Positions 32,039-41,545 are shown, counted from the stretch's first letter. The stretch: DNA of 64,000 nucleotides from Qaidamihabitans albus (GCF_016464705.1 NZ_JAEHOB010000005.1:288281-352280); one strand, 5' to 3'. Notes: generated by a model not told the origin, from the letters alone. Made by a program: numbers and translations.

Positions 32039-33157
32039 TTATCCCAGTGCCTGCCACCAACCGTCGACCTGCGGTGGGGCGGCGACGTCGATGCGCTCGC
32101 CGGGGCGCGGCACGGCGAGCGCGATATCGTGCGCCTTCGCTTCCTGCCACACGCGATCGGCGGGCTCCGCCCACGCGTGCGGGGCGAGGTTGAACGTCGC
32201 CCAATGCACCGGGATCAGCAGCCCGCCGCGCACGTCGAGATGCGCGGCGACGCCCTCCTCCGGGGTCATGTGGATGTCCGGCCAGCTCGCGTTGTAGGCG
32301 CCGATCTGGACGAGCGCCGCGTCGAAGGGGCCGTGCCGTTCACCGATCGCGGCGTAGCCCTCGAAGTGGCCGGAGTCGCCGGTGTAGAAGACGCGGTGGC
32401 GCTGCCCGGCGATCACCCACGACGCCCAGAGGGTGTTGTTGCGGGAGAACGCACGGCCGGAGAAGTGCCGCGCGGGGGTGGCGACGATGCGCAGGCCGGC
32501 CACCTCGACCGAGTCGTCCCAGTCCAGTTCGACGATGCGGTTCTCCGGCACCTTCCAGCGGCGCAGGTGCGCACCGACCCCGAGCGGCACGACGAACGGC
32601 ACGTCGTGCAGCCGGGCCAGTGCCCGCACGGTCGACATGTCGAGGTGGTCGTAGTGGTCGTGCGAGATGACGATCACGTCCAGGCCCGGCAGGTCAGCCA
32701 GCCGGTGCGGAACCGGATGCAGGCGGCGCGGGCCGAGCACGCCGGAGGGCGACACCCGCTCACTCCACACGGGATCGAGCAGCACGCGCACGCCGTCCAG
32801 TTCCACCAGCGAGGACGCGTGGCCGAACCACGTGATGTGCAGCCCGTCGGCGGGCGCCGGACCGGCCGGCGGGACCAGCGGCACCGCCGCGCCGGGACGG
32901 CGGCGCCGGCCGCCGAAGAACAGCTCACGCACCGTCGCCTTGCCGCTGCCGGGCGGCAGCCAGCGGGGCGGGGCGGTGTTGCGGAAGGCGCCGTCGTGGA
33001 ACTGGGGAGAGGCGAGCAGCCGGGCGCCGTCCGGGCGGCCGCCGAGCGCGGGCAGCACGCCGCGGGCGGCGAGCGCGACGCCACCGGCCGCCGCCGCGCC
33101 TGCCCCCGCCGCCACCGCACCGAGAATCCGCGCGCCCCTGGTCGTCTTCCTGCCCAC
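32039..33157 (-). CDS. MBL fold metallo-hydrolase
   Basis: 372 residues from GTG 33157. An N-terminal membrane segment (about 10-37, Ala-rich) anchors the protein. The metallo-beta-lactamase signature is HDHYDHLD (about residues 185-192), with further ligands in PARHFSG, YTGDSGHFEG and PVHW; this is the NAPE-PLD/UlaG-like branch (lipid phosphodiesterase in animals). Substrate unknown. Upstream in-frame extension carries no ribosome site and was dropped. Confidence 0.88.
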   Translation of the reverse strand: MGRKTTRGARILGAVAAGAGAAAAGGVALAARGVLPALGGRPDGARLLASPQFHDGAFRNTAPPRWLPPGSGKATVRELFFGGRRRRPGAAVPLVPPAGPAPADGLHITWFGHASSLVELDGVRVLLDPVWSERVSPSGVLGPRRLHPVPHRLADLPGLDVIVISHDHYDHLDMSTVRALARLHDVPFVVPLGVGAHLRRWKVPENRIVELDWDDSVEVAGLRIVATPARHFSGRAFSRNNTLWASWVIAGQRHRVFYTGDSGHFEGYAAIGERHGPFDAALVQIGAYNASWPDIHMTPEEGVAAHLDVRGGLLIPVHWATFNLAPHAWAEPADRVWQEAKAHDIALAVPRPGERIDVAAPPQVDGWWQALG

Positions 33158-33228
33158 GATCCCACCCCTGTTCCGTGTCGCTCGGTGAGGCAACGTCCGA
33201 CCCTGCCACCGTTGTTCCCGCCCCACCG

Positions 33229-33274
33229 CTCGTGAGTGCGCACGCGAGTTCTAACTCGTGTGCGCACTCACGAG
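33229..33274. repeat. 46-bp palindromic repeat, copy 5
   Basis: A good copy, TTCTAA at the centre. Unlike the others it lies between divergent genes (MBL on minus, aldo/keto reductase on plus), 72 bp from one start and 41 bp from the other, so it cannot be a simple terminator for either. Confidence 0.95.
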
Positions 33275-33314
33275 GCGGGACCTGGCCGCGGGGCAGGGGC
33301 AGTACGCTCCCCGC

Positions 33315-34343
33315 GTGACCTACGTTGCCGCGGACTCCCGCTACGACTCGATCCCCTACCGGCGCTGCGGACACAGCGGACTGCGGCTCCCGGCCGTCTC
33401 GCTCGGGTTGTGGCACAACTTCGGCCACGACCGGCCGTTCGAGACGCAGCGGGCGATCTGCCGGCGCGCGTTCGACCTGGGGATCACGCACTTCGACCTC
33501 GCCAACAACTACGGCCCTCCCTACGGCAGCGCGGAGAGCAACTTCGGCCGCATCCTCGCCGGTGACCTGCGCCCGTACCGGGACGAGCTGGTGATCTCCA
33601 CCAAGGCCGGCTACGACATGTGGCCCGGCCCTTACGGGAACTGGGGTTCGCGCAAGTACCTGCTCGCCTCGCTCGACCAGTCGCTGGAGCGGATGGGGCT
33701 GGACTACGTCGACATCTTCTACTCGCACCGGTTCGACCCGGACACGCCGCTGGCCGAGACGATGGGCGCGCTGGACTCGGCGGTGCGCGCCGGCAAGGCG
33801 CTCTACGTGGGCATCTCCTCGTACTCGGCCGAGCGCACCGCGGAGGCGGCGCGAATCCTGCGGGAGCTCGGCACGCCGCTGCTCATCCACCAGCCGTCGT
33901 ACTCGATGCTCAACCGCTGGATCGAGCGGCAGGACCTGCTCGCCACACTGGAGCGGGAGGGCAGCGGGTGCATCGGCTTCTCGCCGCTGGCGCAGGGGCT
34001 GCTCACCGACCGCTACCTCGGCGGGGTGCCCGCGGACTCGCGCGTGGCCACCGGCGGCGCGATGAGCCGGGAGATGCTGACCGAGGAGACGCTCGGGCGG
34101 GTGCGCGCGCTGAACGAGATCGCCCGGCGGCGCGGCCAGACGCTCGCGCAGCTGGCGCTGGCGTGGGGCCTGCGGGACCCGCGGATGACGTCGATGCTCG
34201 TCGGCGCGAGCAGTGTCGCCCAGCTGGAGAACAACGTGGCGGCCCTGGACAACCTCGACTTCAGCGCCGAGGAGCTCGCGGAGATCGACACCTACGCCGT
34301 GGACTCGGGCATCAACCTGTGGGAGCCGTCCAGCTCACACTGA
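33315..34343 (+). CDS. Aldo/keto reductase (YghZ-like)
   Basis: 342 residues from the GTG at 33315. TIM-barrel reductase using NADPH. Asp and Tyr of the catalytic tetrad sit in FDLANNYGPPYGSAE, Lys in STKAGYDMWPG and His in YSHRFDP. The long GPYGNWGSRKYL insertion is typical of the L-glyceraldehyde 3-phosphate reductase (YghZ) branch. A longer ATG-like start at 33258 overlaps the palindrome and is unlikely. Convergent with the AMP ligase. Confidence 0.92.
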   Translation: MTYVAADSRYDSIPYRRCGHSGLRLPAVSLGLWHNFGHDRPFETQRAICRRAFDLGITHFDLANNYGPPYGSAESNFGRILAGDLRPYRDELVISTKAGYDMWPGPYGNWGSRKYLLASLDQSLERMGLDYVDIFYSHRFDPDTPLAETMGALDSAVRAGKALYVGISSYSAERTAEAARILRELGTPLLIHQPSYSMLNRWIERQDLLATLEREGSGCIGFSPLAQGLLTDRYLGGVPADSRVATGGAMSREMLTEETLGRVRALNEIARRRGQTLAQLALAWGLRDPRMTSMLVGASSVAQLENNVAALDNLDFSAEELAEIDTYAVDSGINLWEPSSSH

Positions 34344-34358
34344 CGCCGCCGAGCGGCG

Positions 34359-34409
34359 TCCCCAATGTGGCATTCGGTGCGCTGGACGCACCCGCTGCCG
34401 CATTGGGGA
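34359..34409. terminator. Bidirectional terminator between convergent genes
   Basis: TCCCCAATGTGGCA (34359-34372) pairs with TGCCGCATTGGGGA (34396-34409), one G-T mismatch, with an inner GTGCG/CGCAC stem. A short CGCCG-CGGCG stem precedes it. It is unlike the 46-bp family. Confidence 0.8.
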
Positions 34410-34421
34410 TGTGCGCGGCGC

Positions 34422-35984
34422 TCAGGCTTCGCGCTGCTGCAGCACCCGCCGCAGGATCTTCCCGGTCGGCGACTTCGGGATCGAGTCGACGAACTCCACG
34501 CCGCGCACCTTCTTGTACGGCGCCACCCGTTCGGCGACCCACGCCATCAGCTCGGCCGCGTCCAGCTCCCGGTCCGCCACCACGAAGGCCTGGGGCGCCT
34601 CCCCGCCCTCGGGATGCGGGACCCCGATCACCGCGGCGTCGAGCACGTCCGGGTGGTTGAGCAGCACCGACTCCAGCTCGGCGGGCGCCACCTGGTAACC
34701 CTTGTACTTGATCAGCTCCTTGAGCCGGTCGACGATCCAGAACACGCCGTCGGAGTCGACCCGCACGAGGTCGCCGGTGTGCAGCCAGCCGTCGGTGACC
34801 GCGCTCGCCGTGGCCTCGGGATCGCCGAGGTAGCCGAGCATCACCTGCGGCCCGCGGATCAGCAGCTCCCCGGTCTCGCCCGGCGCGACGTCGGTGTCGG
34901 TACCCGGCAGCACCAGCCGCGCCTGCGTGTTCGGGGACAGCCTGCCCACACTGCCCGCGGGAGTGCTCCCGAAGTCGTCGTCGAAGACCTGATGCGTGCC
35001 CGGGCTCGCCTCGGTCATCCCGTAGCCCTGCCGGATCGGGCAACCGAGCCGCTTCTCCGCACTTGCGGCGACCTCGACGTCCAGCGGCGCGGCGCCGCAC
35101 AGGATGTACCTGAGCGAGCTCAGGTCGTGGTCGTCGACCTCCGGCGCGCCTGCCAGCGCCAGCACCATCGGCGGCGCGAAGTAGGCGCGGGTGACCCGGT
35201 GCTCGGCGAGCGCCCGCAGGTAGGTGCCGGGCTCGAAGCGGGGCAGCGTGACCACGGTCGCCCCGGCGAGCAGGCCGGAGTTCAGGATGATGGTGAAGCC
35301 GTAGATGTGGAAGAACGGCAGTACCGCGGCCTGGACGTCGTCGGACGTGATCCGCCAGCCGGCCCTGGTCTGCGCGAGATTCGCGACGAGGTTGCGGTGG
35401 CTGAGCCGGACTCCCTTGGCCTTTCCGGTGGTGCCGCTGGAGAACGGCAGAACCGCGACCGTCGTGGCCGGGTCGATCTCCGGTCGCGGCGGCACCGGGT
35501 CACCGGCAGGCAACCCGGCGAAGCTCGGGTGCACTCCGTGTTCCCTGCGCCCGCCGAGCACGAAGACGTGCTCGACCCCGGCCGCGCGCGCGGCGTCGCG
35601 GGCCTTCTCCGCGACCGGCTCGGCGGTGATGAGCACGGAGGCCCCTGACGCGGACAACTGCCTGCCGACCTCCTCGGCCGTCAGCACCGGGTTGACCGGG
35701 GTGACCGCGGCACCGGCGGCGATCGCGGCGTGCAGCGCGACCGCGTACCGCGGCTGGTTGTGGCTCATCAGTGCCACCACGTCACCCGGCCGGACGCCGA
35801 GCGCGGTGAGCCCCGCGGCACCGGCCGACACCTCGGCCACCAGTTCGGCATAGCTGAGCCGTTCCCCGGTCACACCGTCGACCAGCGCGGTCTTGTCGCC
35901 GAGCCGGGCGGCCGGGCCGAGGACGTACTCGGTCAGGGTGACGTCCGGGATGTCGACATCGGGAAGTGGGCTGCGGTAGATCAT
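34422..35984 (-). CDS. AMP-dependent acyl/aryl-CoA ligase (4-coumarate-CoA ligase-like)
   Basis: 520 residues. Two-domain adenylate-forming enzyme. A3/P-loop LPFSSGTTGKAKGV, A5 YGMTEAS, A7 DGWLHTGDL and the C-terminal catalytic Lys in PKSPTGKILRR are intact. It activates a carboxylic acid as the AMP ester then the CoA thioester. The ATG at 35984 follows GAGGAG. First suggested step of a pathway with the MaoC, amidohydrolase and SDR genes 5' to it; last gene of that operon. Confidence 0.92.
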   Translation of the reverse strand: MIYRSPLPDVDIPDVTLTEYVLGPAARLGDKTALVDGVTGERLSYAELVAEVSAGAAGLTALGVRPGDVVALMSHNQPRYAVALHAAIAAGAAVTPVNPVLTAEEVGRQLSASGASVLITAEPVAEKARDAARAAGVEHVFVLGGRREHGVHPSFAGLPAGDPVPPRPEIDPATTVAVLPFSSGTTGKAKGVRLSHRNLVANLAQTRAGWRITSDDVQAAVLPFFHIYGFTIILNSGLLAGATVVTLPRFEPGTYLRALAEHRVTRAYFAPPMVLALAGAPEVDDHDLSSLRYILCGAAPLDVEVAASAEKRLGCPIRQGYGMTEASPGTHQVFDDDFGSTPAGSVGRLSPNTQARLVLPGTDTDVAPGETGELLIRGPQVMLGYLGDPEATASAVTDGWLHTGDLVRVDSDGVFWIVDRLKELIKYKGYQVAPAELESVLLNHPDVLDAAVIGVPHPEGGEAPQAFVVADRELDAAELMAWVAERVAPYKKVRGVEFVDSIPKSPTGKILRRVLQQREA

Positions 35985-36020
35985 GCTGACTCCTCGTCGA
36001 GCCGGTGAACCCGCTTTCGC

Positions 36021-36476
36021 TCAGGGATAGAACCGGAGCACCGGCTGTGCCACGCAGGCCGGCTTCTCGCCGTTCTCGATCTCGACAACGGCGTCCACGG
36101 TGAGCTGGAGACCGTCGCCGGGCACGTCGTCGACCTGCACGAGCCTGGCGGAGAGCCGGATACGGGAGCCCGCGGGCACCGGCGAGGGAAAGCGTACCTT
36201 GTTCAGGCCGTAGTTCACCTTCGTGCTGACGCCCGAAACGTCCAGCAGTTCAGTCCACAGTGGAATGACCAGGGAGAGGGTGAGGTAGCCGTGCGCGATG
36301 GTGCCGCCGAACGGCCCCGTCTTCGCCTTGTCCTCGTCCACGTGAATCCACTGGTGGTCGCCGGTGGCGTCGGCGAAGGTGTTGATACGCCACTGGTCGA
36401 CCTCGATCCAGTCACTGCTGCCGAGATCGCGGCCGGCCAACGTCCGGACGTCGGCGAAGCTGACCTTTGTGCTCAC
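36021..36476 (-). CDS. MaoC family dehydratase
   Basis: 151 residues from GTG 36476, the size of a single hot-dog-fold domain. The (R)-specific enoyl-CoA hydratase 2 motif is intact: FADATGDHQWIHVDED, with GGTIAHGYLTLSL following. It likely hydrates an enoyl-CoA or a related thioester. Its start overlaps the amidohydrolase stop (GTGA), so the two are coupled. Confidence 0.9.
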   Translation of the reverse strand: MSTKVSFADVRTLAGRDLGSSDWIEVDQWRINTFADATGDHQWIHVDEDKAKTGPFGGTIAHGYLTLSLVIPLWTELLDVSGVSTKVNYGLNKVRFPSPVPAGSRIRLSARLVQVDDVPGDGLQLTVDAVVEIENGEKPACVAQPVLRFYP

Positions 36477-37351
36477 TTCTCCTCCTGTGCGGCGAGGTTC
36501 AGGACACGCACCGCGTTGTCCTTGAGGATCTTGGGCCGCACGTGCGGCTTGATCTCCAGATTGTCGAAGTCGCGCATCCACCGCTCCGGCGTGATCAGCG
36601 GGTAGTCCGAGCCGAAAAGCACTTTGTCCTGCAACAGGCTGTTGGCGTAGCGCACCAGCTGCGGCGGGAAGTACTTGGGCGACCAGCCGGACAGGTCGAT
36701 GTAGACGTTCGGCTTGTGCGTCGCGACGGCCAGCGCCTCGTCCTGCCAGGGAAACGACGGGTGCGCGAGGATGATCGTCAGTTCGGGGAACTCCACGGCG
36801 ACCTCGTCGACCAGCATCGGGTTCGACAGTCCGAGCTTGATGCCACCCCCGCCGGGCATGCCCGCGCCGATGCCGGTCTGCCCGGTGTGGAACAGCGCCG
36901 GAACTCCCAGTTCCTGCGCCACCTCGAGCAGCGGGTAGGCGCTGCCGTCGTTCGGGGCGAAGTCCTGGATGCTCGGGTGGAACTTCAGGCCGCGCATGCC
37001 GTGCTCGGTCACCAGCCGCCGGAACCGGCGCGCGCCCGCCCTGCCCTTGGCCGGGTCGATGCTGGCGAACGGCAGCAGGACGTCGGCGTGCTCGGCCGCC
37101 GCCAGCGCGATCTCCTCGTTGGACAGCGCGGGATGCCCGGTTGCCGACTCGATGTCGACGGTGAACACCACCGCACCGATGCGCTGCTGCCGGTAGTAGT
37201 CGGCGATCTCGGGCAGGCCCGGAGCGCGGTGGTCAGCGCCGAAGTACTTCGCCGACGCCGCCAGGAACTCGTCCGGCAGCGACAGGTGGCCGTGCGGGTC
37301 GGTCTCCACGTGCACGTGGACGTCGATCGCGTCGAGCTTCGTGTGATCCAT
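36473..37351 (-). CDS. Amidohydrolase family protein (ACMSD-like)
   Basis: 292 residues from ATG 37351. PF04909 metal-dependent hydrolase/decarboxylase: AIDVHVHVE at the N-terminus, FHTGQTG (about 140), LAHPSFPW (about 192) and GSDYPL (about 245). The branch includes decarboxylases of aromatic acids (aminocarboxymuconate semialdehyde, resorcylate) as well as hydrolases; the reaction cannot be told from sequence. Coupled to MaoC downstream; SDR upstream ends 7 bp away. Confidence 0.85.
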   Translation of the reverse strand: MDHTKLDAIDVHVHVETDPHGHLSLPDEFLAASAKYFGADHRAPGLPEIADYYRQQRIGAVVFTVDIESATGHPALSNEEIALAAAEHADVLLPFASIDPAKGRAGARRFRRLVTEHGMRGLKFHPSIQDFAPNDGSAYPLLEVAQELGVPALFHTGQTGIGAGMPGGGGIKLGLSNPMLVDEVAVEFPELTIILAHPSFPWQDEALAVATHKPNVYIDLSGWSPKYFPPQLVRYANSLLQDKVLFGSDYPLITPERWMRDFDNLEIKPHVRPKILKDNAVRVLNLAAQEEK

Positions 37352-37358
37352 GAGAACC

Positions 37359-38267
37359 TCAGTTCGCGGGCGGCTCGGGCAGCTTCTCGCCGACACTCTG
37401 CAACTCGGCGCCCACCGTCGTCGACCACGCCTCGGCGAGGGCGTCCGCGCTCCAGCCGCCGTCGGCGTAGGCGGTGGCGACCTGCTGCGGATGCGACCAC
37501 AGCGAGAGCCGGTCGCCGCCGATGCCGATACACTGGCCGGTCACCTCCGCGGCGGCGTCCGAGGCGAGGAACGCGACCAGGCCCGCGGCGTCCTCCGGCG
37601 CCCCGAACGCCAGCGCCCGGCGCGCGAAGGCGGGCATCGGCTCGCCGCGCCGCAGCGCCTCGACGTACGGCGCCAGCGCCGGGATGGTCTCGGTCATGCC
37701 GGTGGCGGCCACCGGGATGACCGCGTTCACGGTGATGCCGGCCCTGGCCAGCTCCATCGACCAGGTGCGGGCGAACGCGGCGATCCCGGCCTTGGCCGCC
37801 GAGTAGTTGGTCTGGCCGAAGTTGCCGCGCTGCCCCGCGGGCGAGCCGACCAGGACGAGACGGCCACCCTCGCCCCGCTCGCGCATGTGCCGGACGGCGG
37901 CGCGGGCACAGGTGAACGTGCCCCGCAGGTGCACGTCGACGACCGTGTCGAAGTCCTCGTCGGACATCTTCCACAGGACCTTGTCGCGCAGCACGCCCGC
38001 ATTCGTCACCAGGACGTCGAGGCGGCCGAACTCGTCGACCGCGCGGGAGACCAGCGCCTCCGCGGCCGCCGTGCCGCCGACGGCCGCGACCTCGGCGACG
38101 GCCGTACCACCGGCGGCGGTGATCTCCTTGACGGCCGCGTCGGCGGTGCCGGCGTCCACGTCGTTCACCACCACCCGGGCACCGGCCGAGGCCAGCTCCT
38201 TGGCATAGGCGAGACCGAGCCCGCGACCACTTCCGGTCACGAGCGCGACCTTTCCGGTGAGATCCAC
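37359..38267 (-). CDS. SDR family oxidoreductase
   Basis: 302 residues from the GTG at 38267. Rossmann NAD(P) motif TGSGRGLGLA (11-20), NAG element, and catalytic YxxxK in NYSAAKAG (about 157-164). At about 300 residues it has a C-terminal extension (after 240) of the type seen in multidomain or peroxisomal hydroxyacyl-CoA dehydrogenase-like SDRs. First gene of the operon behind MarR. Putative 3-hydroxyacyl-CoA dehydrogenase, working with the MaoC dehydratase. Confidence 0.9.
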   Translation of the reverse strand: MDLTGKVALVTGSGRGLGLAYAKELASAGARVVVNDVDAGTADAAVKEITAAGGTAVAEVAAVGGTAAAEALVSRAVDEFGRLDVLVTNAGVLRDKVLWKMSDEDFDTVVDVHLRGTFTCARAAVRHMRERGEGGRLVLVGSPAGQRGNFGQTNYSAAKAGIAAFARTWSMELARAGITVNAVIPVAATGMTETIPALAPYVEALRRGEPMPAFARRALAFGAPEDAAGLVAFLASDAAAEVTGQCIGIGGDRLSLWSHPQQVATAYADGGWSADALAEAWSTTVGAELQSVGEKLPEPPAN

Positions 38268-38285
38268 GGTCGGCGCCTCCCTCCG

Positions 38286-38302
38286 TATCAGGTTCCCTGA
38301 TA
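38286..38302. promoter_or_regulatory. Palindrome in MarR/SDR interval, proximal site
   Basis: TATCAGG-TTC-CCTGATA, a perfect 7-bp inverted repeat, 19 bp upstream of the SDR GTG. A probable operator or part of the SDR promoter region. Confidence 0.6.
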
Positions 38303-38315
38303 TAAAGGTGTACTC

Positions 38316-38344
38316 ATCAATGGTTACTCTTGTCAACCATTGAT
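38316..38344. promoter_or_regulatory. Palindrome in MarR/SDR interval, likely MarR operator
   Basis: ATCAATGGTT, 9-bp spacer, AACCATTGAT: a perfect 10-bp inverted repeat, 24 bp before the MarR ATG. A TTGACA hexamer on the minus strand (38331-38336) overlaps the right arm, so binding would block the SDR operon promoter. MarR proteins bind such AT-rich dyads. AT-richness in a GC-rich genome supports a functional site. Confidence 0.65.
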
Positions 38345-38368
38345 TTCCCCAAGGAGTCTGGTGACACG

Positions 38369-38788
38369 ATGAGCGACCTCCCTTCGGGCGAGATCGGCTA
38401 CCTGCTCGCCCGCGCGGGCGGGCGGGCGATCCGCAATCTCAACCGCGCGCTGGAGCCGTTCGGCCTGCGCAGCAGGCACTACACCGTGCTCGCGGCCTCG
38501 GCGGCGCACGGCGGGCTGTCCCAGCGCGAGCTCGGTGGGGTGCTCGGCGTGGACCCGAGCGCCGTCGTCGCGCTCGTCGACGACCTGGAACGAGCGGGAC
38601 TGGTCCGGCGGGAGCCGCATCCGGACGATCGGCGCACCCGGCTGGTCGCCGTCACCGAACAGGGAGCCACGACGCTCGCCGAGGCCCGCGAACTGGCCGG
38701 GCAGGTGGACACCGAACTGCTCGACGCGCTCACCGTGGCCGAGCGTCAGACGCTCGAGAAGCTGCTGCGGCGCATCGCCGCGAGCTGA
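38369..38788 (+). CDS. MarR family transcriptional regulator
   Basis: 139 residues from ATG 38369 with AAGGAG upstream. Winged helix: LSQRELGGVLGVDPSAVVAL (helix-turn-helix) and the wing REPHPDDRRTRLVAVT, both standard MarR. Divergent from the SDR-amidohydrolase-MaoC-CoA ligase operon and flanked by perfect palindromes; it is the obvious local repressor, probably relieved by an aromatic acid or CoA thioester (inference). Confidence 0.93.
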   Translation: MSDLPSGEIGYLLARAGGRAIRNLNRALEPFGLRSRHYTVLAASAAHGGLSQRELGGVLGVDPSAVVALVDDLERAGLVRREPHPDDRRTRLVAVTEQGATTLAEARELAGQVDTELLDALTVAERQTLEKLLRRIAAS

Positions 38789-38810
38789 GCGGCGTGGCGA
38801 TGCGAGCGGG

Positions 38811-39518
38811 TCAGCGGCGAGCTGAGCGCCACAGCGCGACGGCGAGCCGGCCGCAGCCGAGCGCGACCAGCGCGCCGTGCGCCATCCGGACCGGCGGGGC
38901 GGTGAAGAACTGTGGCAGGAAGAGGACGAAGGCCACGGCGAGAACGGCACCGCTGCCGCGCGGCAGCGCCGCGGAGCGGCCGACCGCCAGCGCGGCCAGG
39001 ACCGTGCCCCCGGCCAGCAGCGCCAGACCGGCCGCGAACATGGCCGCGGGAACCGGGCCCATGCGCATCGTTTCGGCCAGCTCCAGCAGGGCCGGATCCT
39101 GCTCGCGCAGGGCCCGCAGGCTGATCGCGTGCAGGCCGAACACCTCCGCGCCGTAGTACGGCAGGGTCAGCCCGGCGCCGGTCCAGGTCGCCGCCACCGC
39201 GCGGAGTGCCTGCCGCTCACCCGGCCCGCCCTGCAGCAGCCGGTACAACGCCAGCAGGCTCAGGGCGAGCAGGACGAAACCGGCGACGGCGAGCAGATGG
39301 GAGACCAGCCAGCCCGGACCGGACATCGCTCGGGCACCGGCCAGCGTGGACTCGTCCGAGTACGGGCGGAGCACCGGATAGAGCAGGAACAGCGCGCCCG
39401 TGACCGCGAGCAGTGACGCGCCCGTTCGCGCGGCCGGCCACCCGGACCCCGCGTGGACCTGCCCGCCCGCCACGACTTCCGGACCGGCTTCCGGACCGGC
39501 ACCGAACCGTTCTGCCAT
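38811..39518 (-). CDS. Hypothetical integral membrane protein
   Basis: 235 residues with six predicted membrane helices between residues about 32 and 232 and a short hydrophilic N-terminus. I do not recognise the family. The ATG at 39518 has GGGGGAG at a suitable distance. Convergent with MarR. The region 39519-39633 before the PolX stop holds no gene. Confidence 0.75.
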   Translation of the reverse strand: MAERFGAGPEAGPEVVAGGQVHAGSGWPAARTGASLLAVTGALFLLYPVLRPYSDESTLAGARAMSGPGWLVSHLLAVAGFVLLALSLLALYRLLQGGPGERQALRAVAATWTGAGLTLPYYGAEVFGLHAISLRALREQDPALLELAETMRMGPVPAAMFAAGLALLAGGTVLAALAVGRSAALPRGSGAVLAVAFVLFLPQFFTAPPVRMAHGALVALGCGRLAVALWRSARR

Positions 39519-39633
39519 GACTCCCCCGTGAACATCAGTCAGATTCGAGAGCGGCGCTCTCTGTAGCCAGCATGCCCGGAGCGGCGCTCTCGTTCTCGAC
39601 CGGTGATCTCGGGCGCGGCCGTCAGGCCTCGGC

Positions 39634-41415
39634 TCAGCCCCGGCCCGCCGCGCCACGCTTGCTGTGCTTGCTGTGCTTGCTCGCGCTGTCGCGCTCCCGG
39701 CCCTTGCGCAGGAACGCCCGCAGTTTCGCCCACGGCCAGGTGTTGATCACGTCGTCCCTCGTGAGCCAGCCCCGCTGCGCGGTGCCGACGCCGTAGCGCA
39801 GAAGGCCGAGCTGCTGCGTGGCGTGCGCGTCGCTGTTGATCGCGAACCGAACGCCGTAACGCTTGGCGTGCAGGATGTCCTCGTCACGCAGGTCGAGCCG
39901 GTCCGGCGCGGAGTTGATCTCCAGCGCGGTCCCGGTACGGGCACAGGCGCGGAACACCTCGCCGAGATCGGCATCCACCGCCGGACGGCGGCCGATGAGG
40001 CGCGTGGTCGGGTGGCCGATGATGTTGACGCAGGGGTTCTCGCATGCCCGCACCAGGCGGCGCGTCATCTCCGGACCGGACTGCGTGAAATGCGAGTGCA
40101 CCGACGCCACGCACAGGTCGAAGCCGGCGAGGAACTCGGCGGGCCAGTCCACCTCGCCGTCCGGGGCGATGTTGAGCTCGGTGCCGTGCAGCAGCCGCAG
40201 CCGCGGGTACTCGTCGGCGAGTTCGCGCACGCGTGCGCGCTGCGCGAGGATCTTCTCCTCCGACATGCGCTGCATGGCCATGTCGGGCGCGTGGTCGGTG
40301 ATCGCGTAGTAGGCGTGGCCGCGCCCGGCCGCCGCCCGCACCATGTCCTCCAGCGAGGACACGCCGTCGGTCAGGTCGGTGTGCGTGTGCAGGTCCCCGC
40401 GGATGTCCCGCTCCGTCACCAGCTCCGGCAGCCCGCCGCGGGCGGCGGCCTCGACCTCGCCCCGGTCCTCCCGCAGGGGCGGCGCGATCCACGGGAGGCC
40501 GAGCCGCTGGTAGACCTTCTCCTCGGTCTCGGACACGACGAGCTCGCCGGTGTCGGCGTCGAAGAGGCCGTACTCGGACAGTTTGAGCCCCGCGTGCACC
40601 GCCATCTCGCGGACCCGGATGTTGTGCGCCTTGGAGCCCGTGAAGTACTGCAACGCCGCGCCCCAGGCCTGTGGCGGCACCACCCGCAGGTCCACCTGAA
40701 GTCCTTTCGAGGTTCGCACGGACGTCTTCTTCTCCCCCGCCGCGACGACCTCGTCCACAATGGATAGGCGGCTGAACCGCTCCATCAGCGGGCCGGAGTC
40801 CTCGGCGGCGGCGAGGATGTCGATGTCGCCGATGGTCTCGCGGAAGCGGCGCAGCGAACCCGCGTGGGTGCAGCGCAGGCAACCGGTCACCGCCGACAGC
40901 TCGTCGACGATCTCGGCAGCCAGCTCCCACGCCACGTCGAGCAGCGCCCGGTCGCCCGCCTGCTGTAGCAGCTCCACGCCGTGCAGGATGTTCTCCTCCG
41001 TCTTCGGCCCGAAGCCCTTGAGATCGCGCAGCCGCTCGTCGTGGATGGCGGCGACCATCTCCTCGACCGAGGAGATGCCGAGATCGTGGTAGAGCACGGC
41101 GGCCTTCTTCGGTCCGAGCGTCGGGACCGCGGTGAGCTGGCGTACGCCGGCCGGGATCCGCGCTCGCACGTCCTCGATCGCCTGCACCCGGCCGGTGCGG
41201 AAGAACTCCGCCACCTTCTCGGCGACCGACCGGCCGACGCCGGGCAGCGCCCGGAGCGCCTGCGCGTCGAGTGCCGACACGTCCTCGTGATGACCGCCGA
41301 TGGCGCGGGCGGCGCGCTCGTAGGCGCGCACTTTGAACGCGTCACCGCCGGTGATGGAGAGGAGGTCGGCGTACTCCTGGAGCAGTGCCTCGACCTCGTC
41401 GTTCGGCCGGGCCAT
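39634..41415 (-). CDS. polX: DNA polymerase/3'-5' exonuclease PolX
   Basis: 593 residues. N-terminal HhH region and family X polymerase domain ([19 protein letters not shown] holds the catalytic Asp pair), then a PHP phosphoesterase domain with [34 protein letters not shown] and NSDAHA; all metal ligands look intact. Bacterial PolX fills short gaps and proofreads in base excision repair. The last 15 residues contain a Ser-Lys-His repeat (SKHSKHSK). Start ATG 41415 chosen because longer versions are not supported. Confidence 0.95.
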   Translation of the reverse strand: MARPNDEVEALLQEYADLLSITGGDAFKVRAYERAARAIGGHHEDVSALDAQALRALPGVGRSVAEKVAEFFRTGRVQAIEDVRARIPAGVRQLTAVPTLGPKKAAVLYHDLGISSVEEMVAAIHDERLRDLKGFGPKTEENILHGVELLQQAGDRALLDVAWELAAEIVDELSAVTGCLRCTHAGSLRRFRETIGDIDILAAAEDSGPLMERFSRLSIVDEVVAAGEKKTSVRTSKGLQVDLRVVPPQAWGAALQYFTGSKAHNIRVREMAVHAGLKLSEYGLFDADTGELVVSETEEKVYQRLGLPWIAPPLREDRGEVEAAARGGLPELVTERDIRGDLHTHTDLTDGVSSLEDMVRAAAGRGHAYYAITDHAPDMAMQRMSEEKILAQRARVRELADEYPRLRLLHGTELNIAPDGEVDWPAEFLAGFDLCVASVHSHFTQSGPEMTRRLVRACENPCVNIIGHPTTRLIGRRPAVDADLGEVFRACARTGTALEINSAPDRLDLRDEDILHAKRYGVRFAINSDAHATQQLGLLRYGVGTAQRGWLTRDDVINTWPWAKLRAFLRKGRERDSASKHSKHSKRGAAGRG

Positions 41416-41439
41416 GACGCCCATTCTAGTGCCGCGCCG

Positions 41440-41545
41440 CGCGAGTCCCCCACTGAAGCCCGCGAGTTGCCCACTCGTGTCATCGTGGACGGGCAACTCG
41501 CGGGTCTGGACGGGGGCTCGCGGGCTGGGACGGGGGACTCGCGGG
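41440..41545. repeat. Nested palindrome and ACTCGCGGG repeats, site 1
   Basis: Outer arms CGCGAGTCCCCC (41440-41451) and GGGGGACTCGCG (41532-41543), inner arms CCCGCGAGTTGCCC (41459-41472) and GGGCAACTCGCGGG (41491-41504), each perfect. The motif ACTCGCGGG or GCTCGCGGG recurs at 41496, 41516 and 41537. It lies upstream of polX and downstream of the MocR gene. Confidence 0.85.

Noticed and set aside
39661..39700. GCTTGCTGT tandem repeat
   Set aside because: It encodes the Ser-Lys-His repeat in the tail of PolX.
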